A DNA stretch of 64,000 nucleotides from Dimorphilus gyrociliatus (Eukaryota; Annelida; Polychaeta; Dinophilidae). Where the stretch lies: the NCBI GenBank assembly GCA_904063045.1, contig CAJFCJ010000007.1, positions 554,819 to 618,818 on the forward strand, in the 5' to 3' direction. The notes beneath the pieces were generated by a model that was given only the letters and a program-made list of their open reading frames with translations, ran no database searches and had not been told where the DNA came from. This document shows positions 1 through 13,374 of this stretch, in pieces; the stretch's first letter is position 1; each line of letters opens with the position of its first letter. The translations under genes were made by a program, and so were the position numbers.

Positions 1-487
1 TTTTAAATAATTCAAAAGATATTCACAAGATAAAGTAAATATCAGGTTTATACAATTAAAGAACTAAAGGTTTTCTCAAACTATGATAAATACTAGGGAT
101 TGCATATTCTATTAACATATATATTGCTGAGCAGCTTAGCTTAAGAGGAAACTAATATTCTTTTGTTGATATGAAATACAGCATCGAATAGGCAAAGCGT
201 TCCTAAGGGCTGGCGAAAACGGGTATTAATTGCGAACTCTACATTACATTTTAAAGCCTAAGTCTAACGTCTAATCAGCAAATGTTATAAGAAATATCTT
301 TTATTAAAAGGAGATAATAAGTTTGTTTATTAGAAGAGGCCATGACATGTGAATATTAGTGTAAGTTGCTCATTTTTTATATGAGATTTATTGTACAGAG
401 AGCGGAGTTTGGCTGTAGTTTGTATGAGTTTGCCATAATGTTTATTATAAACATACTCTGTTTTTGAAATATTAAACATCGAGATTT

Positions 488-1093
488 TCATTTTGCACTT
501 GTACGATAAAAATCTATTATTTCATACTTTTCACCTGGTTTAATGATGTACAACGATTTATTGTCATTGATAGAATCAATGTTTTCTATTCTCCTTGAAC
601 CAATTTCTTTTAATGCATATAATTTGTCCGTGTGTTTTATTTTAATTATAATACGTACATGTAATATTGCATTTATTTTTTATTTTGTAATTTTAAATTA
701 TATTTTTATTAATAATGAATAGGTTAAAAACCTAAAACTCCTTACATATGCCATAATCGATCAATAAAACCCGCTGCCACCCCCTTGGACTAGTCCATAA
801 GGGTAGAACAGATTCATGTTCTATACAATTGCAAAGATATGATACACTGATTGCTGGATATTAAATACTGCTCAATTTTATAACAGTTAGTTTTTATTTA
901 ATGTCGATTAGGAATTGTGTTATCTGAAAATGTTTGTCATATAAAATGATGCTTGCGTGGGCGTGGATTTATAGGAAAAGCGTAGCTGAATGAGAAGGAT
1001 ATAGCATATGTAATATGTTTTTACCTGAGTTAAGCGGACTGCAAACAACTACTCCACACTTTGGATAAGGGATATTGTTTGTGTTAACTTTTC
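488..1093 (-). CDS. 3' end of a probable Tudor-domain-like gene (partial, model unresolved)
   Basis: Two well-supported exons read on the minus strand: 1093-1025 (acceptor AG at 1095-1094, donor GT at 1024-1023) and 820-746 (acceptor at 822-821, donor GTAAGG at 745). They join in phase 1. The spliced reading ends with WQRVLLIDYG, which resembles the conserved strand and (I/V)DYG turn of Tudor domains. The region is less AT-rich than its surroundings. If the 745 donor is not used, the frame stops at 732-734. A third coding-like stretch in a compatible direction ends at a TGA at 488-490 and carries KPGEKYEIIDFYRTSAK at its C-terminus, but I could not find a canonical AG acceptor joining it in frame. 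No start codon was found; the 5' part is unresolved. The Tudor assignment is inference from a short motif and could be wrong. Confidence 0.35.
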
Positions 1094-1625
1094 CTTGTTT
1101 TTAATCCCGAAAACAACGATTTTACTAAACTCATAGCCGTTGTAAAACAGACGGCATATGTTTTTGTATGCAACAGCATGTTATAGCTGGATTCTTGATT
1201 AATAATTATATTTTGTATATGAAATATCACGAAAATAGCGAAAATTTTCTTAAAATTTATTCAAACTTGCTTTTGGCATATGCGTATATAAGTCAACAAA
1301 TGTATGCAGTAAATATATATATATATATATATACTGTATATATTACAATTGCTGCTGTATAGAATAGCAATGATAACTATTAAAATTATACATATATCTC
1401 CTGAATATTTACTGTACTGCATTTTTATTTATTCAATATGCATATGCAACTGCAAATTTATGATATAATGATAAAATATTAATAGTACTTTATTTTTTTT
1501 TTCACCTCTTTTTACAGACGTTTAGAATGGTCTTGCATAACTGACTGGCTTGAATTTAAATTAATAAATAAATAAAAATAATCGTAAAAAGTTATTAGGG
1601 AACGAAAGTATAAACATAAAAAATC
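1094..1625. other. AT-rich gap upstream of PAM
   Basis: About 0.5 kb without a convincing exon. It contains a short (TA)n tract at about 1313-1340 that ends in the palindrome TATACTGTATA. It presumably carries the PAM promoter and 5' UTR. Confidence 0.5.
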
Positions 1626-4600
1626 ATGCAAAGGATATTATTCATAATCTTTTACGCAACTTGGATTCTTTTACATAATGTTTACGGTACTATAACTGGT
1701 AGAAAAGGTACTCAATTTTCAACAGCTGAATCTGAAGAGAAAATTTTAATGCCTGGTGTCCATCCATCAGTTGTAAGCCGAGATTGTTATTAATGATATT
1801 ACTTTTTCTAATATTTTATTTATTCTCCTAGGAAGATGAATATTTTTGCATCGGAAAAAAACTACACAATTATGAACAATATATAAGTTAGTTTTTGTGT
1901 TTGACTACATTATTTCATAGTCTCAACTGTTTTTAATCTTATCTTTTACATTTAGCATCGTTCGAAGCTTTGGGAAATTCAACGTCTATCCATCATCTAC
2001 TTTTATATGGATGTAAAACACCATACTCGAAGAGTGGAGGATGGTGGAAATGCGGCGCCATTTGCGGTGAAGGAGGACCATCTATTTTATACGCTTGGGC
2101 GAAGAACGCACCACCGGTACAAATGCCACCGAGTAAGTTTTTTCGACGGGTTAATTGGATTTCTTTCAACCTAGATGTACTAATATTTATCCTCTGACAT
2201 CTACAGATGTAGGATTTCACGTTGGCGGTAAAACTCCTGTATCCTATATTGTAATGCAGATCCATTATAAGCATCCCATCGACAGTGAGAATTAAATATA
2301 TATTATATAAATTTTCACTTAGCTAACAAATTATTTAACACAATATCCAGAATCTCAACCAGGTGATAAATCGGGAGTAAAACTAAAAATGACGACAAAA
2401 CCTCAAAAGTTTTTAGCCGGAATTTACATTTTGATGAGATACTTGTTTACAATACCTGCTCATTCAAGTGGAGTTCATTCTGATGTATCTTGTCGATATT
2501 CCGGAAATTCGAAACTATATCCATTTGCGTTTCGGGTTCACGCCCACTCTTTGGGAAGAGTTATATCAGCTTATCAGTATAACGACACAGGCTGGCATAA
2601 ATTGGGTAAAGGAAATCCTCAATGGCCGCAAGCCTTTTATCCCATTAATGAGAATTTAGTGATAAAACCAGGCGATCGATTAGTTGCGAGATGCACTTTT
2701 GATGCTAGAAACAGGAACACAGATACACATATTGGGTAAGTGTTTTCTATTTAGCTCTTTGTTTTTGAATATACTAATTTTCTTTATGATCTTCTCCTCT
2801 TTAGTTCAACTCATAACGACGAAATGTGTAACTTTTACTTGATGTACTATACTCCAGCAACAGTTGGCGGCTCTTATTTCCAATGTGGCGGCGACAATAT
2901 ACCACGATTATCGGATAAGCTTCCAGACGAATCGGATAGCCCCCTCCCACCTAATCCTTTATTAGAGAACTGGGCAACAGGAATTTTATCTTCAGGTAGA
3001 CCAGCTTCTCACTCAAATGCTGAAAATTATGATATTCTTTACGATTATTACGATGTGGATAAACCAAAATATGACTATTATTACGACTCTCCTAACTTTT
3101 TTCCATATCCCTCTTACCGAAAACCCGTAATTCCGAATGTTCAAAGGAAACCACTAATTAAACAGCCACTTATGCAGAGGCCTCACCATGATAACATGGT
3201 AGACCATGGTTCAGTGGAGGCATCTAGAAACAGGGTAACAGAAAAAGTTATCCCTGAGAAAGTGAAAACAGTAAAAACAGTTTGTAAGTTAAAACAAAAC
3301 AGACAGTATGTTGTAATGTAATTTTTCCTGCTTTAGTGTTGTTGGGTTAAGCAATTCAATTAACAAAAAGAAAAACACCAAAATTTTCCAGATTTCCTTT
3401 ATCTTTTATATAATTTCCCCCAAGAAGAGAATATATTAGTACTTGTGTTTCAAGGACTCTTGATTTATTTATCTATTATATTTAAACCTATTTCGTGTTT
3501 CATTTTTCATTTTTTGTTTATATTATAAATGTATTATCTGAAGTGTGGCTGATAATTTAATCATTTTTTCTTTTTCTTCTAATTTCTAATTGAAAAGCCC
3601 CCAAGTACGTGAAAAATTGGCCTAAAGCAGGAATCAAATTTGGACAAATATCAGGCATTGGAACAGATTCTAAGGGAAATGTCCATATTTTCCACAGAGC
3701 CGACAGAATTTGGGATGTAAAGTAGGTTTCTAAGCTTTTAATAAATCATATTGTATGATACGAATAGGAAGTAAGATAATTTTTTTCAGCTCGTTTAATA
3801 GCGACAATACCCTGTATGAGAAGACTCCTATAAAAAACGCAACAATTCTGATATTTGATCCAAAAGGAAACTTAATCAAAAGTTGGGGATCGAATATGTT
3901 CTATATGCCTCATGGACTACATGTTGATAAAGACGATAATGTTTGGGTTACGGATGTTGGCTCACACCAGGTAAAATATTGATTATTTATTCCATATCAG
4001 ACAGTACAGCTACATAAATTATCCAATTTCTTTAAATAGCCATAAAGCGGTACAAGGCAATTTAATTTATCAATTAAAAATTAATATATACAATTACACT
4101 ACGTAAATAATACCTTTATTTGAAAGAGATAATTTTTTTTTTATAGAAAAAAAAGTAAGGTTGTCTCATAGACAATACAAAAAATATTCTTCTCAGACGC
4201 ATGTAGTTCTCTCTCCCATAATAAATGCTCTTAGGTCAGGCGGTGGTGTATCAATAGTATTTATGTAATCCATTCCCAGTAAAACTGGATAATCAACATT
4301 ACTCAAAATAACAAATAGATGATCCCTAGCTGGTTGAAGTCCGTCTATTCTGACTGCTATTTCAGCCATTCCAATAGCATCTTTCCATTGTTGGGAATGA
4401 ATACGAGCTACCTTGTGTAACTTGGTAGATAAAAATTCAGTTATAGGATAATTTCCAAACGATTCGAAAAGAGTTTGAGAAATATATGAAAAATAATGAA
4501 ATTTCGAAAAAGCTACAGTCTTAATTCGTTTGCGATTGATAAATACTCTGCTAGTGAATGTTTCTATTAAAGCAAAATCTTGAAAATTAATTTTATCATT

Positions 4601-7600
4601 CTCCGGAAAGGCTAAACCTCTTGTCCTATAATCAACATTGTCATATATCGGTACTTCAGAATTTTCTTCCAAAACAATTTTTATATCTTTATTTTCAATA
4701 TGCGTCTTTGTCTCTTTTATTTCGCATTCGACACTCTTACAAATCCAAACTATAAGGTCAACTATCAAAGTTATTGTTATGTAGCTTGTCAATATCTGTT
4801 TAATTTCAGAGAGCATTTCCAATTGTTAATTAAAAGTTAATTGAAAAAGTAACTTACCGTTACTATGAGATATCCATAACTTTTACAATGTATAGTTTCA
4901 TGTAATCTACTTATCATTACAAATAATGATATAAGTAACGATACTACTAGAATTAATTTCTTCATTACGAAAGTTCTTTTAATTCTTTTGAATATAAAGA
5001 AAACAGCTGATAGATTGAATATTAGCAGACTATATATGACACATGATAAACTATTAATCTTTTCCATTAATTTACAAATACTAGTATCGACATTTCCATT
5101 GCGTTTCTTTAAGTTTTCAATTTGAAAAATGGCGAGTGGAATTATTGCAATTGAGGCAAACTAAACAGGAAAAAACAGTTAATTTCTTTTTTTATATATA
5201 TAAAAAAGTTACAAAGATTAAAAACTATTGTATATATTTGTTAGTTTATAATACAAAGTATACTTTTTATAGTTAGTTACACAATGGAATGCTACGTAAA
5301 TTGGCCCGTGAATGATTTATTTTTAGCTAAAAAATTACTTTAAAACATACATGACGACTTATTCTCCTATATATGTTTGTATATATAATATAAGTTTCTT
5401 CTACTACATTCATTTGACAACGTATAAAACTGTTCAAACAATAAATTAATCAACTTACCAATCTTGATAGTAAGAGAAAATAATCAAGACAAATCAAACG
5501 TTCCATCAATGCTATTTGTTTTACAGTTATTCGAGCTTCTCTGACTATTGTACTTTTAATTGGTCTTTTTTTTACGAAATAAATTTGTGTACTACTCTTT
5601 TAACAGGTTTTTAAGTTTCCGCCCAATTCAGCAACGCCATCTTTAATCTTGGGAACAAAATTAACTCCTGGAGGTGACGTAAAACACTTTTGTAAACCCT
5701 CCGACGTGGTTACTCTGTCGACTGGAGAATTTTTTATTGCCGATGGGTTTGTAGTTTTAATTCTATTTTACTCAATTTCCTTTTATTCCATTGTATTGTT
5801 TGTTTGTGTTAGGTACTGCAATTCTAGAATAATAAAATATTCGGCTGATGGAAAAGTTATCACACAATGGGGCGAAACACCGGAACCTGGAGAACAGCGT
5901 AATTATTCCTCTAAAATTAAAAAAGAGAAAAAAATGTTATCCTAAATATTAATGAACTAATTTACGTCTTAGTTGACAAAGATGGATTTCCAGCTCCAAA
6001 TAAGTTGTTGGTTCCACACTCACTTGCGGTAAATGAGGATAAGAAATATTTATACATTGCTGATCGAGAACATGGCCGTATTACTACTTTTGATTTTGAA
6101 GGAAATTTTATCTTTCAAACTCATCCTAAAGAGTTTAGCGGAACATTATATTCGGTATCTTACGATAAATCAGCTGGTAAGTATATACTCATAGAAAAAG
6201 TGTCTCAATAAACGGAAAATATCACATATTCAGAATTAATTTATGCCATCAATGGACCTAGTATTTACAAAGCACTCACTGCTGGAGGCTTTACCTTAAG
6301 TTCTACAACCGGTGAACTATTAGCTACATGGTCACCACCTCAAGGTTTTAACCGACCACATGATATCGCAGTCAGCAAGGACGGAACTTCTCTCTATATT
6401 AGTGAAATAGGACCAAACGTCATACATAAGTTTCAATTGAACAATTCAGGTATGCTTACTATATTTGTATTTGTTATAAGAATGCATTACTTATTATGCA
6501 TGGCTGAACCATAATTTATTCGTTGTAATGCACATATGCTTATCCTTCACGAATGCATGTTCCTATACAACTAACGCAGGTATTGCCTTACCTTCGCATG
6601 CGAATCATGTATCTCAACAACACAACCACGCTCAACCATCATATGATAAGGCTAAGAGCGATTTGAATAGTTTTAGGGATCATCCAAAGCATCAGCCTAC
6701 CTTTGGGACTTACAGTAAGAATAGAAATGGTAATCGATTTTCAGACAAAACGATAAGGAGGAAAGGGCATAAGAACGACAATATCGACTTATTAGAGTTA
6801 ATTTTGAGTGATAGAAAAGGGCAATATAAAAATTTATTAGATATCTTAGCTAATTCAGAGGAAGTTGAGACTTTAAAAACAACTTACGAAGACATTATGA
6901 AAGAACTATTGGGAGAATTAAAATCTCAAACTGCTGTTGTGCCCCTTAGCGAGCTAAAAAGTATTGCAAATGCTAGAAATAACACATCAACGCAAAAAAA
7001 ATTAAAAAAATTATTGACGATCTTGAATGGAACAGAGGAAGAGACTATAACATTGGTCGGAAGCATTATCGATGTTGTTACCCACCCTTTAGGTTCTGTT
7101 TACTCTTTACTTTTTCATGGAATTAAATATACTGTATATTGTAAGTTTCGAAATGTAACATTACAAATTTTCTATTAGATAAGCGAAGCTCAACAAAGAC
7201 GACCGACTTTATAACTTCTTCAAAACCAAGTATAATGAAATCTGAAATAAAAGACGATGATATGAAAGCATCAATTATAATTGGATCTTTACTGCTAGTT
7301 CCCGTTATAGTTATCGTTATTGTTGTGGTAATTTTAAGATTAAAACGAAGTGGTAAGTAGGAAAGATAAATAACGCTATTTGGTTCTCGTAATTCTATAT
7401 CAAAAGCAAGCTTTTATTAATAATATTGATTTTAATTAGAATAGTTTCTGGCTTATAGCAGATATTTTGTAGAGTATTTATAAGGAGCATATTGAATGAA
7501 ACCAGAAAGTAATTAATACGCCCTATCAAATCTTTATCTAATCCTATGCTTTTATTAAGAAAATTCAAAAGTATTATTTATAAGTGTTATCATGTATATC

Positions 7601-7970
7601 CTATTATTATTGGTTATATCATGTAGTATAGGCTGATAAGAGGAGAAAAATAGAGAGAAAGAGATGTATTAGAAACAAGAAATTGTATATAGTGCGACTT
7701 CCCAGCTTGAAGGATTATTTTATCTCTTTATTTATTTAGAATTATAAGGTACTATTACATAAGTAATTAATCTTTTTAGGTAAAATATCCTACATCGACG
7801 CAACTGCATCATTTGGTAAACTCAATAAAAATAGAAGAAATTTCAACATTGGTCAAATATTTAACCGACATAAAGGATTTGACAGACTAAGTCAAGAGGA
7901 CGGTGAACTGGATCATTTAAACTCTGATTCCGAGGTTGAAGACTATTCTACTACTGAACAAAAAGCATAA
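1626..7970 (+). CDS. PAM: Peptidylglycine alpha-amidating monooxygenase (bifunctional PHM-PAL, membrane form)
   Basis: Makes C-terminally amidated neuropeptides in the secretory pathway: the PHM half hydroxylates the glycine alpha-carbon (copper, ascorbate, O2) and the PAL half releases glyoxylate. Fifteen exons: 1626-1772, 1832-1886, 1956-2132, 2207-2284, 2351-2735, 2805-3283, 3598-3721, 3790-3970, 5607-5746, 5813-5898, 5973-6176, 6234-6449, 6580-7140, 7179-7352, 7780-7970; 1065 aa. Seen: N-terminal signal peptide; PHM at about residues 42-310 with copper ligands (IHHLLL, QIHYKH, VHAHSLG, DEMCNF); PAL at about 441-757 with [24 protein letters not shown] and PHDIAV; a Lys/Asp-rich linker; one TM segment near 975-998; and a cytosolic tail with the conserved KGFDRLS motif. 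Longer than the human protein (973 aa), mainly in the two linkers. Intron 8 (3971-5606) is exceptionally large here and houses an antisense gene. Confidence 0.95.
4193..5506 (-). CDS. Nested antisense gene: four-pass membrane protein with degenerate retropepsin-like C-terminus
   Basis: Lies wholly inside PAM intron 8, on the opposite strand. Three exons: 5506-5459, 5160-4858, 4795-4193, all phase 0, with good GTAAGT donors; 317 aa. The ATG at 5506 opens a hydrophobic segment that continues across the first splice junction, which supports the model. Predicted TM segments lie at about residues 5-30, 53-73, 85-103 and 114-138, with a Lys/Arg-rich loop after TM2. The C-terminal 180 residues are soluble. 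Within them, residues 200-297 read like a retroviral-type aspartic protease fold: a VFIN...IKT strand, then SYIS at the place where proteases have S(L/V)IS, and later VLLGMDYI matching the (I/L)LGxDF element. The catalytic D-T/S-G is absent; SKF occupies its place. I do not recognise the family as a whole. The membrane topology is confident; the retropepsin relationship is inference from pattern. Confidence 0.65.
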
Positions 7971-8192
7971 AGAATGAATGATAAGAAAATTACTGTATAC
8001 GAAAATATATATTATACAGTGACTAACTACTTTTACTAGTAAATCTATTGTATAGTTTATTGTACTTCTTTATTGCGTGTCCTAATGTTGTTCATGATCA
8101 TATAAGACTGTTTTTTTTTTAAAACAGTATAAAAAAAGAAACTAAAACAACTTTTGTCAAATATTTTACTGATATCCCTGCACATGTTTATA

Positions 8193-8198
8193 AATAAA
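8193..8198 (+). terminator. Polyadenylation signal AATAAA for PAM
   Basis: A canonical AATAAA about 220 nt past the PAM stop codon and before the thymidine phosphorylase gene. Confidence 0.5.
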
Positions 8199-8618
8199 AC
8201 AAACTAACAATATAATATTTCTTTAATTTTTATCCAAAATCTAGACGTTTTAGTGTAAAGTAAAGAATTTCTAAGTAACATAATTACTTCATAATGTTAC
8301 CAACTTGTATAAATATAACATTTTTAAAGGGTGTAATTCAAGTCCACATCTTAAATGGCTGCCAAGGTCTGATTCTATCAATTGTTTTAGTTTTTATTTT
8401 TTCTTTAACACTCGTTGAAATAAAACAACCAAAGTAATTTGGCCCTTTAAAGTGTTCTAGAATAATTGGCCTATTTCGGCCTGTATAGTTTTTAAAGCAT
8501 CTAATCAGTTGTATTTGTAGCAGTTTTATAAAAATTGGCAGTTGGTTAGTATCGATTAAAGAAGTTTCGATTTAGAAAGTGAGTTCTTAGCAGAGACAAC
8601 AGTAGCTTTGGAAACAAG

Positions 8619-10757
8619 ATGGCCTCCAAAAGTATTAACATCTTTGATATCCTTAATAAGAAGTCTGACGGTTCAGAATTGGAAGATGAAGAAATTCAGT
8701 GGTTTGTCAAAGAAGCCTCAAAAGTAACTAATTCGGCAATAAATGATAGTCAAATAGGTATAACTATTTTTTTGTCATCTTTTACTAACAATGGAATATC
8801 GCCAGAAGCACGTATTCTTAGCTTAAAGTCTTTATTTAATCTAAGATAGAAAAAAGAAGACAACAGTTACGGTGTATGATTACGCTCTGATGTTTCACAG
8901 AATCCTTTCAGTCAGTCTTTGCGAAAACTATTCAATAAAATAATGAGAACATTCTGTCAAGCTACACAACGTTTTCTTCTCGCTTTCGTGCCTTTCATTA
9001 GATGCTATCTTCTTTACCTCAATAATTCTTTCAATAATAATCTTTAGATAGTGAAAAGCTGTAAAAGAATAAGTTTTAAAAAAAAATGGTCAATTCGATA
9101 AAAGCTTTAAAATGTCATTTCAACAAGAATAAAAGTATCTTTAAGGCTAAAAAAATAATGTAACGTTATCGTAAATGATAAGGAAGAGATTTTTAAATAA
9201 TTTAATCAATTTTTTATTATCTATTTTAGGTGCTATGCTAATGGCTATAAAACTTAACAAAATGACCCCAAGAGAAGCGGCTTCTCTAACCAAGTCAATG
9301 ACATTTAGTGGCACAGTGCTGCAATGGCCCGAGGAGTGGCAAAACATCCTGGTTGATAAACATAGTACAGGCGGTGTTGGGGACAAAGTCAGCCTTGTTT
9401 TGGCTCCGGCCCTGGCTGTATTCGGTTTAAAAGTTCCTATGATATCTGGTAGAGGGCTAGGTCACACTGGGGGAACATTAGATAAATTAGAATCAATTGA
9501 AGGTTTTCAAGTTCAACAAAGCGAAGAGAGAATCAGAGAGTAACTACATTACTTTTGCTTCATTTAATTAACACCTTTTTTATACAATTGACTGTTGCTT
9601 TTTAGAATTGTAGAGCAGATTGGATGCTGCATAGTTGGTCAAACAAAGAATATAGCACCCTGCGATAAAAAGCTCTATGCAATTCGCGATGTTACAGCAA
9701 CTGTTAATAGTAATTCTTTAATTATAGGCAAGAATCTCCTTTCATAAAACTGTTTAGCCATTAACTCTTTATACTAATATCCGTCCAGCATCTATTTTAT
9801 CGAAAAAAGCAGCAGCTGGTATAAAAACGTTAGTTATGGAAATGACTTATGGAGAAGGAGCTTTAATTAAAACTAGACAATTATCTGAAGAACTCGCAAG
9901 AGAAATAGTAAAATTTCTATTCATTCATATTTTCCTTATCACGCATACAGTCATTTAAATGGCTTTGTTTATTTGATTAATAAATTTTTACTACTTATTT
10001 GCACAGATTGATGTTGGAAAAGAACTTGGTATGAATATCATTGCTGCCATGACCAAGATGGTCTCTCCTATTGGAAAAACCATTGGAAATGCTATTGAAG
10101 TGTTAGAAGCGGTTGACACTTTAAACGGCAAAGGGCCTAAGGATCTTATAGATGTTGTTTGTAAATTGGGAGCTTGTCTCCTTCAATCGACAAATATTGC
10201 AAAATGTTTTGAAGAAGCAGAAAAAATGATGAGATCTACTTTAAATGATAATTCGGCGGCTGAAAAGTTTCGTTTGATGATTATCAAGCAAGGTGTCGAC
10301 GCTAAATTAGCATCTCAGCTTATGAAGGACCCTAGAGAAGTTCTCAAGCTGGCTAGTAGAAAAACAGAAATAAAAAGCAATTCAAATGGAATTGTAAACG
10401 TAATTAGGGGTCTTCCCCTAGCAAAAGTGCTAAGAGAACATCACGCCGGAAGGTTTAGCGTAGAGGATCAGCTGGATTATAAAGTTGGAATAGAAATTTT
10501 AAAAGATGAAGGTGATAAAATAGAAAAAGGTTGGTTATTTAAAGTTTAGACTTCATTATAGCTCAGATATCTTTTATGGCCTTTAATAAAACTAGGCTAT
10601 TATCACATTAAGTATATTTTTGAACGCAATGACAGATGAAACTTGGGCGGTACTATATCACGAAGCAGATTTAACAGCTGACCAAAAAGAGAATATAGAC
10701 TCATCTATAATCATTTCCAGTGAGAAGGAAGAATCTAAAGTCTTTTTACTAAAATGA
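8619..10757 (+). CDS. TYMP: Thymidine phosphorylase
   Basis: Phosphorolysis of thymidine to thymine and 2-deoxyribose-1-phosphate (pyrimidine salvage, cytosolic). Exons: 8619-8757, 9230-9539, 9606-9727, 9789-9907, 10007-10529, 10636-10757; 444 aa, close to E. coli DeoA (440) and human TYMP (482). Seen: the family signature around [15 protein letters not shown] and the glycine-rich [24 protein letters not shown]; and ASILSKK. The exon 3 donor is GC (GGCAAG at 9727-9732), forced by homology on both sides of the junction. The last intron was placed to give [10 protein letters not shown], which continues the conserved C-terminal beta strand. If that intron is retained, the protein stops at 10549 and an AATAAA follows near 10584, so an alternative shorter 3' end is possible. 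The ATG at 8619 is in good context (AAGATGGCC). Confidence 0.93.
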
Positions 10758-11586
10758 AAAAAAGCTACAAATTAACCAAACCTTTTATTGATTAATGATA
10801 CACATATTCGCTATTAATAAAATTACATATAGAATTGTTAAGATAAAATTCTAATTAAATATGCAGCTTTACCAAATAAAAAATTTTTTAACGAAAGAAA
10901 CATAAAATATCACAGGTTAGCGTCCAATCTATTATTAGTATTTTAACCATTTTCAACACGAAAAAAGAAGAAAATCCCCATATTTATATAATAAAAGCTC
11001 TTTCTTTTTGTTTCATTATTCTAAAAATATCATAATTGGTTATTGGGTATATTCAGATTGTTGAGGAGGTAAACATTTAATAAAAGCTTAGTTTTGAACA
11101 TAGATAGCTTAAATAGAACTTTAGCACTAACAATTTTTAAACTTAGGAATCATGTTATGTAGTTATAGCCGAAGCTTTAATGTAATTTATTCTAAATAAA
11201 ACAAACGGATAGTTGAAACTGTTGGAAAGTTAAAATTTCACTTCTATAAATAATTTTCGTTTCTGTTTATACTTCATGACCTCATTGCTACTGATTACAT
11301 CAGTAGGAGATCTTTTTGTCAGAAGCTTATGATGGATATATTTAAATGTAACAGAGTTAATTAAATATAAGATTATTTGAATTAAATAAGCAAAGTTTTT
11401 TTTTGACCAATTTTAAAGGCAATATACTTTTCATTTAAGCCTAACACAAACAGTAGAAAAGATGAATGAAGTGTGAATCCTTGATTTGAAATTGGTATTC
11501 TATTCTTTATTGTGATTTTAGAAAATAACCTCAGAAATAACCCAACAACCAACCTGTAACGTCTTTAAACGGAAAATGCAGGAATG
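10758..11586. other. Tail-to-tail gap between TYMP and GOLPH3
   Basis: AT-rich, no supported exon. It carries the 3' UTRs of the two convergent genes; AATAAA-type signals are present on both strands. Confidence 0.5.
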
Positions 11587-12746
<1,160 letters not shown>

Positions 12747-13374
12747 TTTCGTTATCTAATAGTAGTATATTCAACTGAAAAAAAATAAACATGGCGAACT
12801 TCACTTTCACGTTTCGAGTAGTTGATTTAGAGACAGTAATTTCTCTCCATTTCATACTTACAACGTTTTAATGTTATTATTAAATCTAATGGTTTATTTT
12901 AGTAAACTTTGAAAGATTTAGAGCATTTTATTTCAACCTTCTATAATGCTTACATGCACTGTCTAGCCCGCACTGAAAATTTATCCGCAGATGATTGAAC
13001 GTACTCAATTCATATGCAATAATTTATTCTCGTACTTTTTCCGCTAAATCGAACTTAAATAAGACATAGTTTTCATTTACTATCCATTTTTTAGTTAAAT
13101 TATTATTAAGTTTTAGTATTCTTACATAGCAAAGACAAAATACACATAAAAATCCAGGTGAGATCGTGTCAGAGTCAATGGACGGTGGCGTTCCTATTGG
13201 TAGTATTCTATATACTAAGCGGTCTAGTGAAATATAAATATATGTGGCGCCGCCTATAAATAATACACATTTTCTGGACGTTTTAATATTTTCAAGAAAA
13301 ATCAAGATTAAAAGCTTAATTAACGACCATCTTAACATATTTAATTTACTTTACTTTCGGGAATAGTTGAAAAC
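12747..13374. promoter_or_regulatory. Divergent promoter region GOLPH3/LENG1
   Basis: A 628-bp head-to-head spacer between two start codons. An ATGGCG core in an AAC...AAC context lies at 12791-12796, just upstream of GOLPH3. No exon is supported; minus-strand open frames here lack conservation. Confidence 0.4.

Noticed and set aside
9606-9710. Ending TYMP exon 3 at the GT at 9710
   Set aside because: It would delete a conserved segment (SNSLI) that the GC donor model retains, matching the family.
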